Source of the DNA: Vitrella brassicaformis | Lineage: Eukaryota; Sar; Vitrellaceae | Assembly (NCBI GenBank): GCA_001179505.1 | Contig: CDMY01000209.1 | Span: 58,660 to 122,659 of the forward strand | Length of the DNA stretch: 64,000 nucleotides | Reading direction: 5' to 3' | Shown here: one piece after another, positions 34,790 through 45,422 of the stretch | How positions within the stretch are numbered: position 1 is the first letter of the stretch | How the letters are laid out: the number at the start of each line of letters is the position of its first letter | Made by a program: the position numbers and the translations under genes | Notes under the pieces: model-generated | What the model was told of the DNA's origin: nothing | The model's database searches: none | What the model saw: only the letters and a program-made list of their open reading frames with translations

Positions 34790-35854
34790 TAGCCTGACGT
34801 GGCACAAGAGGACAAGCGGCGGTGTGTTTTCGTCTCGCATCCATGCGTGTGCGTGTGTGTGGGTACCGGGGTTGGTATTCCTCGAGTGCAGATCGCCATC
34901 GATGCGGCCCTTCACCTCACCACTCGTGTGACTTATGATCAGCTGCACATTCAAGCGCACACACAACACCGAAACATCACCAGCCAAGCCAGACACAAGT
35001 GTCCGTGTCTCTCTGAGTCTGACCGGTGTGCTTGGCTTGAGCCCCTTGTCGCAGTCCACAAATGTGCCGTGCAGTGGGATCCTTTGTCCCGTCGACCGAG
35101 GGGCAGGCGACTTGTCGGCCAACACGCGGGGGCCGAAAGGCGTCAGCGGCGCCGAACCGGGACGAGCTGCAGGACCATAAGAGAAACACAGGTTGCGCTG
35201 AGGAGACGGTGTCTCGCTTCTTTTTACCGCAGTAGTGGGGTTTCAGGAAGCGTCTCGCCGCGTGTGTGGAGTGGTAGAGCTGCCCCATCCCCGCACCACC
35301 AGTGTTCGGCTGAGCTCCCGCAAACACACTCGACAACATTCGCTTCTCCACAGTGTTCTTCCAATTCTGAACGATCGCCACCCCAGTGACCGCACTCAGT
35401 CTGCGAACATTGCTCTGTACGGGCAGCGTTTCTTTTGCACCTTGAGCGTGACGGTCCCCTGCCGGTAGCAGTCGCCCTGCGTCCCTTTGTACCGATAGTG
35501 ATAGAAGGGGTACCTGACGTAAAACCACGACATTCAGCCGCTTTCACCTGAGCATGACCGACATTGACTCACTCGGAGCGATGGAAGTGGCCGTAGTCCG
35601 AGCCCAGGAAAGCATGGGGATTGAAGTGTCCCGAGCCGAATCCCTCCTCTCCCCACTCATAGGGCAGCGTGTCGTGGATGGCAGGCTTCAGAACTGCTGT
35701 CACAGAGATGGAGTCACAGAAATGGGGCATGCCGAGTGGACGTTGTGATGACGTCAGGTGACTCACACTCTGGTTGGGTGGCGTTGAGGTCCATAGCCTC
35801 TTGGTGGACAGCAGCAGTTGCACCAAGTGCATTATCCTCCGCAGCGGACGGCAT
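34790..35854 (-). CDS. Unknown protein, possibly secreted; gene model unresolved
   Basis: Coding-like exons on the minus strand: MPSAAEDNALGATAAVHQEA...NATQPE; VLKPAIHDTLPYEWGEEGFG...FLGSDYGHFHRS; then in phase EYPFYHYRYKGTQGDCYRQG...QKKRCPYRAMFAD. After this the best coding signal (VAIVQNWKNTVEKRMLSSVF...MGQLYHSTHAARRF...HYC) is in another frame. It joins in phase to a last long segment (LTPFGPRVLADKSPAPRSTG, DCDKGLKPSTPVRLRETRTL). The frame change near 35405 suggests a missed intron or a one-base indel. An upstream in-frame Met at 35974 would add a hydrophobic stretch (FPRLSLVFA) resembling a signal sequence, but it would overlap the opposing gene's first exon. No family recognised. The 3' end is approximate. 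Confidence 0.4.
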
Positions 35855-35927
35855 TGCGAAGACGAGGCTCAACCGAGGGAAAATTGGCCCCGAGAGGATC
35901 GCATAAATTGGGGCCCGGGAGACGGGG

Positions 35928-38900
35928 ATGTTGGGCTTCCTGCACGGCCGGCGGACTCCCCGACTGCAGGGCAATGAGGGCGGGGGCAGGGGAGACGGCC
36001 CCAGCCGCCCCAGCCGCCCCAGCGGTGTTGAGGAGGTGTGCTACATCCAGCTGCCGAGAGTCGACGACGGCGACGCTGCCGCACAGCAGGCCATCCACCA
36101 CACACAGACGGGCCATCCCGAGGTCACCTTGCAGTGCTCCTAGCGCATCTCTGTGTGTGTGGCCATCGGCCTCTGATGTCTGTGTCCCTCCCTCCCTCAA
36201 TGCATTGCAGATGTCAGCGTCGGCCTCGAGTGACCAGGTCCCTCTGCTGCAGGACGATGAACAGGGGCTGATGGAGCCCCAGCTGCCGGACGTCGCCGAT
36301 GACATCATCGAGGCACCGAGACGCATCGAACAGGTGTGATGGTCTGGTGCCGAGAGCGGCACGAGAACACACTCATGAGATGTCTCTCGGACGTCTGTGT
36401 GTCATCTGCAGGTCCCCCTGGTGGGTGCCCCGGCCGTCGACGATTGGAAACCGACGGAAGACCTGAGAGACAGCATCGCAAAGGCCATTGATGAATCAGA
36501 TGCGGAAGGCCTGCGGAAGGCCCTTGCCGGTCTGTCGCCTGAGCAAGCCGAGAGAGCGTTGACGACTGGATACTGGATCGGCGGCGACTCTGCCATCCAC
36601 TATACCGCAAGTACGTGGACACAGATGATGCAACCACGTGGTCCCTGTATGTGCTTCACAGGGATGTGTAAGGATGTGGAGGTCTTTAGTGTCTTGCTGC
36701 ACAACCGACGCCACCTGCTCAACCTGAAAAGTGATGCTCAGGTATCATACTCGCTGATTATACTCATTCTGCCATCAGCCGATCGATGTGTCCACAACAA
36801 TCTTCATGTAGGATGCTGGGACACCTCTCCATTACGCAGCAGGGAGCGGGTCAGTTGGTATTGTGGAGAAGTTTGTCGAGTGGGGCGGACAGGAGCTGCT
36901 GGAGGCTCGGACCAAGAGGGTAAGGGTGAGGGAATGTCGACTGGTGCATTGGACAGCACGTGTCTTGCTCATGCTGTATGTGGCTCAGTTTGGCAACACG
37001 CCTTTTCATTCGGCAGCAGGTCAGCCACAGGTGCATGAGTCTTCAATGTGTCCCTTTGCACTCTCCTGCAGGGAAGGGCAATGCCGATGTGGTGGCGGTG
37101 ATGTTGCCAATGAATCCACAGCTCTTGAAGATCAAAACAATGTAGGCTGCACCTATCAAGCTATGTGTCGCTGTTGTCCCTGCACGTATATCTGACAGGA
37201 CGGACGGACGCCTCTCGATGTTGCCCTTCGATGCCACCCGTCAGTCGTCGTAGCGATGCTTGTCGTGGCTGGAGACGTGGTCATGGAGCTGCTCGAGCGA
37301 GGCGTGAACATGGAATATGCGTCAGCAGAGCGTCTTGATGAGGTGGTGCCCTTCGCGAAGGGGTTCCTGAAGGACCACTCTGAGTCGCTGGGCCTCGACA
37401 GCCTTCGCTGCTGTGCCGTATTCCGCAAGCTGATGAAGTCACGACCGAAGGACTCACTCACAGAGTGAGATCGAACGAAGAGAAGGGGACAGCGCGAAGG
37501 ATTGGGTTTTTCGTTCTTCCTATTTTATTCTTCGTGCAGTGACTTTGAGAAGACTTCCAACTGGCAGGAAGTACACAATGACAAAAACGCACAATAGCCT
37601 TCACCCCCGCATTGATTGTCCAATCGGTTCAGGCGCTCACAGCCAATTTCTGCAGCGATACATCAGACGGGACCTTCCAAATGTCACTTGAAGGCAAAGA
37701 GAGAGAGTGGTTTGCGGCGCTGGAGTCGGCAGAGCCTCTGACTGTGGTCACCCAAGGTAAGCCGCCCAAGAGACCTCCTCGTCTCTCTGTCAGTCCGCTC
37801 ACGCCTCCTTCTTTCCTCTGCTGCCAATAATTGTGACAGCCAACTGCATCTCTCTTGTCACATGTCATTGGAACAAAGAATACGGAAACTGGAGCGTCAA
37901 ATTGTCACCCCGTGATGTCTTCATCAGCCGCGTGCTGTCAATGCTCCTGATGTAAGACTGCAACCATTTGTAAAGAGACCCGCGGCGTGTCTGTCTGTGT
38001 GTGCTGCAGGGTAGCCTTTGTGCTGCTGCACATCGAGTCGATCAAGGGAGACAGCGGCATGACGATGGCGGCGGAGTGGCCGCAGGTGTGGCTGTGGGGG
38101 ACAGTGCTGACCGGCAGCGGATTCATCCTCCTGGAAACTTTCCAAGTAAGACAGATCAGATGAGACATGTCGGACTTATCAACAATGACATGTGTCGTCC
38201 TTTGTGTGCCCTCTTTGTGTGCTTGTATAGGGCATCCGGCTTAAGGCAGCATACTGGGCCGACTCATGGTACGCGTCGGGCGTGCTAAGCTCACCGTGCA
38301 GGGGACTTCATTTGTGGACTGTCGGACATAGGAACTTTGTGGACTTCCTGAGCTCCGTGTCCATCGTCGCCTTCGTTGCCATCCACTTCATGGGCTGGTC
38401 AATAGAGGCAGAGGTCGGCTCAGGGATCGTCATAGCGCTGCTGTTTGCGCTGCGCCTCCTCCAAACGGCCAGCCTGCACCCAAGCGTGGGACCACTCATA
38501 CTGTCAGTGAGAGAGACAAAGACACACTGACAGACAGATGTCATGTCTGATGTTGTGTGTGATGGATGTGTGTGTCAGTGCGGTCGTGAGGATGTTTTCG
38601 GACATCAGCATGTTTCTGTGTCTGTACGTCTACATCCTGCTGGTCTTCGCGGTCGTCTTCACCCTCTTCTCGTCCTACGAAGACCACCAGTACTTCGGCT
38701 CCTTCGCCAAAGCCACACTCACACTGTACTCAATGACATCGACACACACAGAGAGAGAGCGCGCCAGTCGCCATGCTGTTGGTTGGTTGGCTGCATTCCA
38801 TTAGTTTCTACGCGGGTCTTGGCGACTTCACTGAGGCGCTGAACAACGCCATCGAGAGCCACGACACGCTGGGGACCGCCCTGCTGTTCACATACGTCAT

Positions 38901-40194
38901 CCTCTCCTCAATCATACTCGTACGTGAAGACCACTCACGCACTCAGTCACCAGTGGACAAGCCACACACTGTGGATGACTCCCTGTCTTTCTCTCTCTCT
39001 CTCCGTATCAATAGCTCAACCTGCTCATCGCCATTATGGTGGGACACAACACAAGGAACACCCCGCGTGCTCCTGTCTGTGTGTCTGTATGTCTGTATGT
39101 CTGTCTGTGTCAGGCGTCGACGTATGCGGCCATCGAGGAGACACAAACCGGCCAATACCAGTAGGCGACAAGGGGACACAACCGACAAGAAAGACACGCC
39201 GGGGAGACAGACGACAGACAAAGAGATGTCAGCGGGACAGCGATACATAATAGCTCTCTCTCTCTCCGCTCGTGAATGACTGAGTGCAGGCTGATGCGCA
39301 TTCGCGTGTTGAATGAGTACCTCACAATGCCGCAGCACGAGCGCCTGCCGCCGCCATTCAACCTCATCGGTCGGTGCGACCGACAAGAGACATCAACTGC
39401 AGCCATCACCGTGAGCATGATCTGTGTCTGTGCAGCTGTGGTCGTGTCGCAGCCCCTGCGCTATGTCGCCTCCCTCATCAGCGGACATCAGTCGGCACTC
39501 TGCCGCATTGCCTTCTGGTCGATGAGGGCTGTGTACTCCACCATCGATGCGCTCCTGAGCGCTGTCGCCTTCACACCCGCAGCCATCTATCGTCAACTGG
39601 AGGAGCTTCAACTAGCGATACGATTCCGAGACGACTGGATTGCAGTCCGCATGTTTCTTCGCATCCTCTTGATGCCCTTGTATCTTCTGTACGATTACGT
39701 CACATCAGCAGAGGTGAGTCATCTGAAATCAGAATTTTGTATCCAGCGATGGGATTTTGTCCAATTTCTTCCCTTGAAAGGAATCTTCCGAAGAAAGTGA
39801 GGAGGTAAAAGCTTCGAGAGCCGAAAGGAGGCGCGAAACACACAGTTGGCATAAAGCCACCAAAAGCTTCGATAAGTGGATGGAGGCTGCGGATCATCAC
39901 GACTCCCACTTCCCTGACGTCATGGCAGGTGAGACAGAGACTGTCACAGCCTGCCAACTGTGCCTCTTTCGGTGCTCTGCAGCCCTCAAACACTTTCAGG
40001 ACAAGAATCAGTCTTCTCAATCCGAGACGCTGTCAGGTGACAATGACAGTTTTAACAAGACAAACCAGTCATCTCTGCCTTGCTGTGTCTGTACCTCAGT
40101 CTTGAAGAGGATTGATGAGCGGCAGACGAAGATGGAGGAACGGCAAATGGAGATGGACGCGCGATTGAAGAAGATTGAGAACAAGGTGGGATAG
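35928..40194 (+). CDS. Ankyrin-repeat TRP-type cation channel
   Basis: Exons 35928-36122, 36211-36333, 36412-36610, 36662-36741, 36812-36919, 36989-37019, 37072-37141 and 37199-37464 encode ankyrin repeats (TPLHYAAGSGSVGIVEKF, TPFHSAAGKGNADVVAVML, TPLDVAL). The next two (37540-37570, 37633-37756) close in phase and bridge to membrane exons: VAFVLLHIE; GFILLETFQ; NFVDFLSSVSIVAFVAIHF; SGIVIALLFALRLLQTA; MFLCLYVYILLVFAVVFTLF; a pore-like FYAGLGDF; and the last helix LLNLLIAIMASTYAAIEE, the hallmark of TRP channels. The C terminus ends in a coiled coil (RIDERQTKMEERQMEMDARLKK). It is probably a cation channel in the plasma or an internal membrane, gated or anchored through the ankyrin repeats. 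Relative to the left-edge paralog one base is missing at the end of exon 7, so the frame does not close there. Confidence 0.75.
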
Positions 40195-40483
40195 GAGGGG
40201 ACACAGCGACTCCATGGCTGTTCGGCATGGCAAACGCACACACGGAGACTGGAGGGTGCAGCCACAGAAGACAGATGGACAGAGAGAGATGAGACGAGAA
40301 TAAATACATTTATGTAATGTACCCTGGGTGGATGGAAAACCTGCGTATGCCAAGAAATGTGCAAACGATATAATATCTACCACTCCCTTTTGCTGCAGAT
40401 TCGATTTGTTGCATTCGGAGACGCCTTTAATCTAGCCTTCCCAAGCATTATATCACTCTACATCACTCTCCATTTCGTCTGAA
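40195..40483. other. Spacer between convergent 3' ends
   Basis: About 290 bp between the stop of the TRP-type gene and the proposed stop of the phospholipase D gene. No exon seen. Confidence 0.4.
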
Positions 40484-43400
40484 TCATCCGTTCATCGACA
40501 TGAAGCTGTCCCCCGGTAACATCCAATAGAAATGCTGACACACTTCGTGGACAACTCGAACCACAAACGACAAACTAAACCCTCTCTTCACATCACCACG
40601 ATCATGATGTGTTGCTGGTCGGTCTGTCTCGCCCACACGGTGACGCCGGTGAGCATTTCTCGAGTCGTAGCGTGTCTGTGCCGTGAGGGAATCGTACAGG
40701 ATCCACCGACCCTCCTTGAGAGACAGCATCAAACGACAGAGAAGAATACGTACACATTCAGCCATGTGTGCCCGTTGCATGGCGCCCTGTACCTTTCTGT
40801 CTTCACGAGCATTAGAGCTCAAGTGAGGTGAGCCAACCAGCACCGTCTCGCGACATCCCTGCATGGATGTCAGAGTGCACACATGTGTAAGCAGCGGTGG
40901 AACAACAGACCTTTCTCACCTGCGTTTCTCTCAAGCAGCCCATCTCTATCGACGATCCATGGCGACCCTTGTTGCCCCTCCTGCCCAACACGGTTAGCTG
41001 GAGGTTCAGCGACTCTCCATTTGCCTCAAAGAGTGTCCACCCGCCAGACTCCTTGCCATAAAATGGGGCCGAGATGACCACGGTAGCCGTTTCATTTCCC
41101 CGCCGTGGCTTGACCATCATCTGTGGCACAATAAGAGACAGGCATTGTACTCCTGTGCTCACTCTCCTGTGTCTCCTTTTCTGACCTGTGCGCCGAATCT
41201 TGCCAGCTCCGTTGGGTGAGGGGAGGCGACTGTCTCTGACGGCATGTCTGCGAGAGAGGTTGCCTTGCGCGACCGTCCATGGGCGATGAGGTCACTGGAC
41301 TTGAAGCCATAGATGTAACCTGCGGAGTCGAGTGGTCGCAGGGGGAAGGAACCATGATTGGTGGCGCCAGGGGCACCGACCCATACCATCGCCTGTGCAC
41401 ACACACGGAGCAGTGTGTCTATTGTTCAGCTCGTTCTGTGCGGATCTGTGGTCACCTCTGACGCATCACTTGAAGGCACCACCGCACACGAGATTCCAAA
41501 CCTCGCATGCGGCTCAGCATTCACCACGTTAAAGACCTCCGCCGCGGCCAGGCCGCCACCATCAGCATTTGTGCTCTTCACTCGATAGCCATAAATGGCC
41601 CCTCCCCCGACCAATCGCGTGCCACCAGCTCCTTTGTCGTCGCCATAGAGAGGCGCCCCGACAATGAGGATGGTCTGACCGTCAACTGTTGATGCGCAAA
41701 CGCACTGGCCGAAGCCATCAGCCAGCGATGGGCTCGTGAGCGTCAGGTGGGGAGGGGGGTTCGGTTGGCTGTTGTGGGCTCTCGAGAGAAAGACGTCCAC
41801 TGTGCCTTGCGACAGTGTGGACAGAGTGCTGTTGCCGTCCTCCAACACGCGGACTGATGCTGCTAGAGGGGACGATACCATCAGGTCATCCTGGCCATCC
41901 TGACGCATAGAAACGGCGACACACACACACACACACACACACAGTGAGGCGCACCTTCTTGCTCCCTGGCTGGCACACACCTGATCCATATCAGCTGTCG
42001 CGAGATGCATCCCATAATTCGATTCTGCCGTGTTTCCATCGATCCGATAGTGCGGCAGGTCGGTGGCCGTGAGGGTGATCCGGCCGCCTGTCGGCTGGGG
42101 AATTCGATGGAAGACAAAGACCGCCCCAGTGGCATTCTTGCGCTCACAAGTCAGGTCGATCGCATCTAGCGAGCCTGTAAAAGGAAGAAAGGAACAATGA
42201 ATGTCCAAGGCTTGGCACTTGCTCGCTGTCATCGCACCTGTGGATTGTGGTGCGCTGACGATGATATCCTTCTCGCCGTCTCGGTCGAGATCCAGACACT
42301 CAACGCTCCAACCAAAGCGACCCAGCGGCTCCACGCCCTGAAAGAAGAAGAAAGTGGCACTCCTGTGTGTTTTTGGTATGCTCATGCAGAAGACCTCACC
42401 AGTATTTCGATCTTGGTCTGCATGTCGTAAGGATCGAAATACAGCGTGACACGTCCGCAGGAGGGGCAGTCGGGCGAGGTGGAGTAGCCAGGAGCCGATA
42501 CGACCCACTCGTCAACCCCGTCACTGTTGACGTCACACGCTTTGATGGCATGACCTTCATAACCTGCAGGCCGAGAAGCATCGTATTCACAAGGGGTCAT
42601 CTGTGCATGTTCGCGTACCGTATGAGCCCTCTTTCCACATCAGCAGATCTTCGTTGCCCCTTTCTGTGGCCGTCTGAACCGCACACGAGGCCACAGCCTC
42701 TCTCCCTTTTCTCTGTCAATCGCCCACCACATTGCCGCTTCCTCTCAATCGACGGAGCCTCTTCACCAGTCCGTGCAGGCGGCCCTTGCTTTCCTGCTTT
42801 TGCCTATCGCTGATGTTGTTGGGAGGAATGATGCATTGGGGCAGTTTGGCCGGCGGGCCGTGCTTGAGCCACTGCCACGTCCGCTGCCACGCTATCAACG
42901 TGAAGACGGTCATGTCATCGATTCCTCCTGCCCAGAATTGCTGCAGGTTTTCGCGGATGAAGGGATTCTGAGACAGAGAGAAGCTGGAGGAACATGACCA
43001 ATGTGCCATACCAGTGGCTGCCTACCGTCTTGGCGAATCGTGAGTAGAGTAGTGGTGCTGCGTCTTTCGCCGCCTCTCTCTCGGCACGAATCAGAACAGC
43101 GCATCCTGAGTAGAGAGATGCAAGAATACAGGCAAGTGTGTGCAATGCCGCCGTGCATTAGTTGTTGGTGCTCACTTCGGATCGCCGTTGGGCTGATAGC
43201 GAATCCCCTCTTTGCGAGGACCTTGTGCAGTGTTGCCGTGGGCAGCCACCTGACACAGAAAAGACACATAGAGGATGGATGCAGCGGCCCCACCCACGAT
43301 GTCTTACCAGTCTTTCGACACACCATTTTTCCGCAGGCTGTCCTGCACCGAGCAAAACCATCACAACAATGGACACATTATCACGCCGGCTCTCATGATG

Positions 43401-44017
43401 CACTGACCTCCACGCCCAGCACAAACTCCCCGCCAACATCACCGCTCGTATGCGCCGCCTGACACAGCCCACCATCGCACCCAAAATCCGCCATGCCCGA
43501 GTACTGCAGCCACCCGAAGCCTCCCGCCTGCTGCAGCCCATGCCAGTTGGTATCCGCCATATAGTGTGACACCATGCCCAGCAGAAAGGCCACAAGCGGC
43601 GGGCGGTGAGAGGGCGGCAGCGAAAGGATATGGGAGACGATCGTCAAGTGAAAAGGCCGCCAATGGGCGTCTTCTGCTGCATCTGAAGGCAGTGAGATCA
43701 CACAGGTCAGACCATTGATATTTATCTGTGTGTGACAGCCGTGGGTACCTCTGTTGCCGCAGCCATAAAAGAAGTCCGGGAAGACGCCTCCAGCCCACGC
43801 AGCGTCACGGTGCTCACTGAATGGACAATCAAACGTGAGCTGACTGCCCGTGTTGCGTGGTGGCTTACCGTAGCAGCGATGCGAACCCCATGTCCATCAT
43901 GTGAGCGTATCGCATCGCTCGGGTGATGACTTCGATGTGGACATTCTCACCGCAGCCGTCGATGGAAATGCAGCAACTTAAGAACAGGACGGAAAGGACA
44001 CGCCGACTCACATTCAT
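40484..44017 (-). CDS. GPI-specific phospholipase D-like protein (zinc-phospholipase domain plus FG-GAP propeller)
   Basis: Starts at 44017 with a signal peptide (MNVSRRVLSVLFLSCCIS) leading into CGENVHIEVITRAMRYAHMM, as in animal GPLD1. Then EHRDAAWAGGVFPDFFYGCGN; AHWRPFHLTIVSHILSL; FLLGMVSHYMADTNWHGL; and HTSGDVGGEF, holding the His/Asp residues of the zinc-dependent catalytic domain. The family segment QQFWAGGIDDMTVF follows. The second half has FG-GAP repeats with calcium-binding DxDxDG-type loops: VTSTVTGL/CDVNSDGVDEWVVSAPG, RFGWSVECLDLDRDGEKDIIV, ILIVGAPLYGDD, and VWVGAPGATN. The family cleaves the inositol phosphate bond of GPI anchors, releasing surface proteins. Secreted or vesicular. 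The 3' end is uncertain: GCRETVLVGSPHLSS is in frame, but the last exon (stop at 40484) could be read in two frames. Confidence 0.85.
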
Positions 44018-44339
44018 AGCTGGGACAGCCGTGATGTCTGTGCGAAGGCGTGGGTTCGATCGCGGGACAAAATAATTGTACAACCCAAATCGGGACAATG
44101 CATAGGGGGCCGCACGAAGAAGCGCTCCCAGGCAACAGGCAGACACACCGATAAATCATCCCACAACCACCACCACAGACAGTTGAACTCGACTTTCTTG
44201 AAATCCACAACACGTGAGCACCAAGAAAGTGCGAATCCCTAAGCCCGCCTCCAGCGACAGAAGCAATTCAATCCCTCATTCTGGTCCTCCACCCCACAGA
44301 AGCACGCACAATGTCAACATTGTCATGTCATGGCCCACC
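44018..44339. other. Upstream region of the phospholipase D gene
   Basis: No supported exon. Probably holds the promoter of the minus-strand phospholipase D gene. An in-frame open stretch upstream of the start (LGALLRAAPYALS...) is possible but would precede the signal peptide. Confidence 0.4.
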
Positions 44340-45020
44340 CCAACAAACCGCACGATGACAAGCACACATACGAGACGATAAATTTCGCACACGAACAGCA
44401 CAGAATCAAGTCATGCGACAGGACCCAAGCGACTGCGACCCAACAGCATAGATACACCACGGATTAAAGCAGGGATTAAAACCGAGGGATGCCTCATGAG
44501 AAGTGAACAAAGCCCGCACATTCATAAAATGCCACAAGCACCACACACATAGCTGGCAACCAACAAGCGCACGCCCACAGAGTGAATCCGCGCACCATGA
44601 CCATGGCCTTTGAAAAAACCCATCTATCCATGCCAGCATGAATAGCATCAAAGGACTGCATCTGGATGGGACTGATCCATCCCATATACGCTCTCATGAA
44701 TGGAACACTCGAAGTCAGACAGACAAACGCCCACGGATAGAGAAGGACAGGGAGGAGACGAAGATCCCGGCAGACAAAGAGAGCGAGAGGCATGGCAGCC
44801 ACACAGGACGGACAGCCTTGTCGCATACAGCCACACAAGAGACCGACAGGAAGAAGCGATCGCAGGCGACGGACAGACAGCCAGACAGCCGGACAAGCAC
44901 AGTACGAATTAGCAAACGAACAACACGTAAGGGGGAAAAGTGAGACCCCACCTTTGTGCTTTGCCTGTCTCTGCTTTGATCCATTCTCTTTCTCGTTGCA
45001 AGAGAGCCCAACAGAGCCCC
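44340..45020. repeat. Long dispersed repeat R1 (3' flank of PAN gene A)
   Basis: Near-identical over roughly 570 bp to 49195-49900 (blocks such as gcatagatacaccacggatt, gcatctggatgggactgatc, and agcaaacgaacaacacgtaa). Long open frames on the minus strand (for example 44494-44838) track the repeat but drift in frame between copies, so I read it as non-coding. Confidence 0.8.
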
Positions 45021-45084
45021 TAGAATACTACAACTATCACACAGACATGATAAAGGCAAGCCACCAACCAACCAACCAACCAGT

Positions 45085-45400
45085 GCACGTCCAGCATGAA
45101 TCCGCTCACCACAATCCATGACCAAGGCATTGTACATGTCCGACTGGCATCGATTGATGGCATCTCACACACGCTCTCACGAATCAAACACTCGCAGTCA
45201 GACAGAGGAATGCCCGCCCACCCACAGAGAAGGACAGAGAAGATACGAAGATCCCAGCAGACGAAGAGAAGGACAGAGAAGATACGAAGATCCCAGCAGA
45301 CGAAGAGAGCGAGAGGCATGGCAGCGGACGGACGGGTTTGTAGCATACAGCCATACAAGAGACCGGGAGAAGAAACGGTCCAAACACATGCACAAAGTCC
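45085..45400. repeat. Diverged partial repeat copy R2
   Basis: Related to the central part of R1 (ctctcacgaatc..., cagacagag, acgaagatcccagcagacg) and containing its own tandem duplication of about 39 bp at about 45228-45305. It abuts the 3' end of PAN gene A. Confidence 0.7.
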
Positions 45401-45422
45401 GTGAAAGGCAATAGCCTTGCGG

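Noticed and set aside
36211-37468. Reading the ankyrin exons as a stand-alone gene ending at 37468
   Set aside because: A GTGAGA donor at 37465 and two short phase-matched exons connect it to the channel exons, so one gene is more likely.
44040-44080. GGTTCGATC string resembling a tRNA B box
   Set aside because: No matching A box, acceptor stem or terminator nearby; I found no convincing tRNA in the window.
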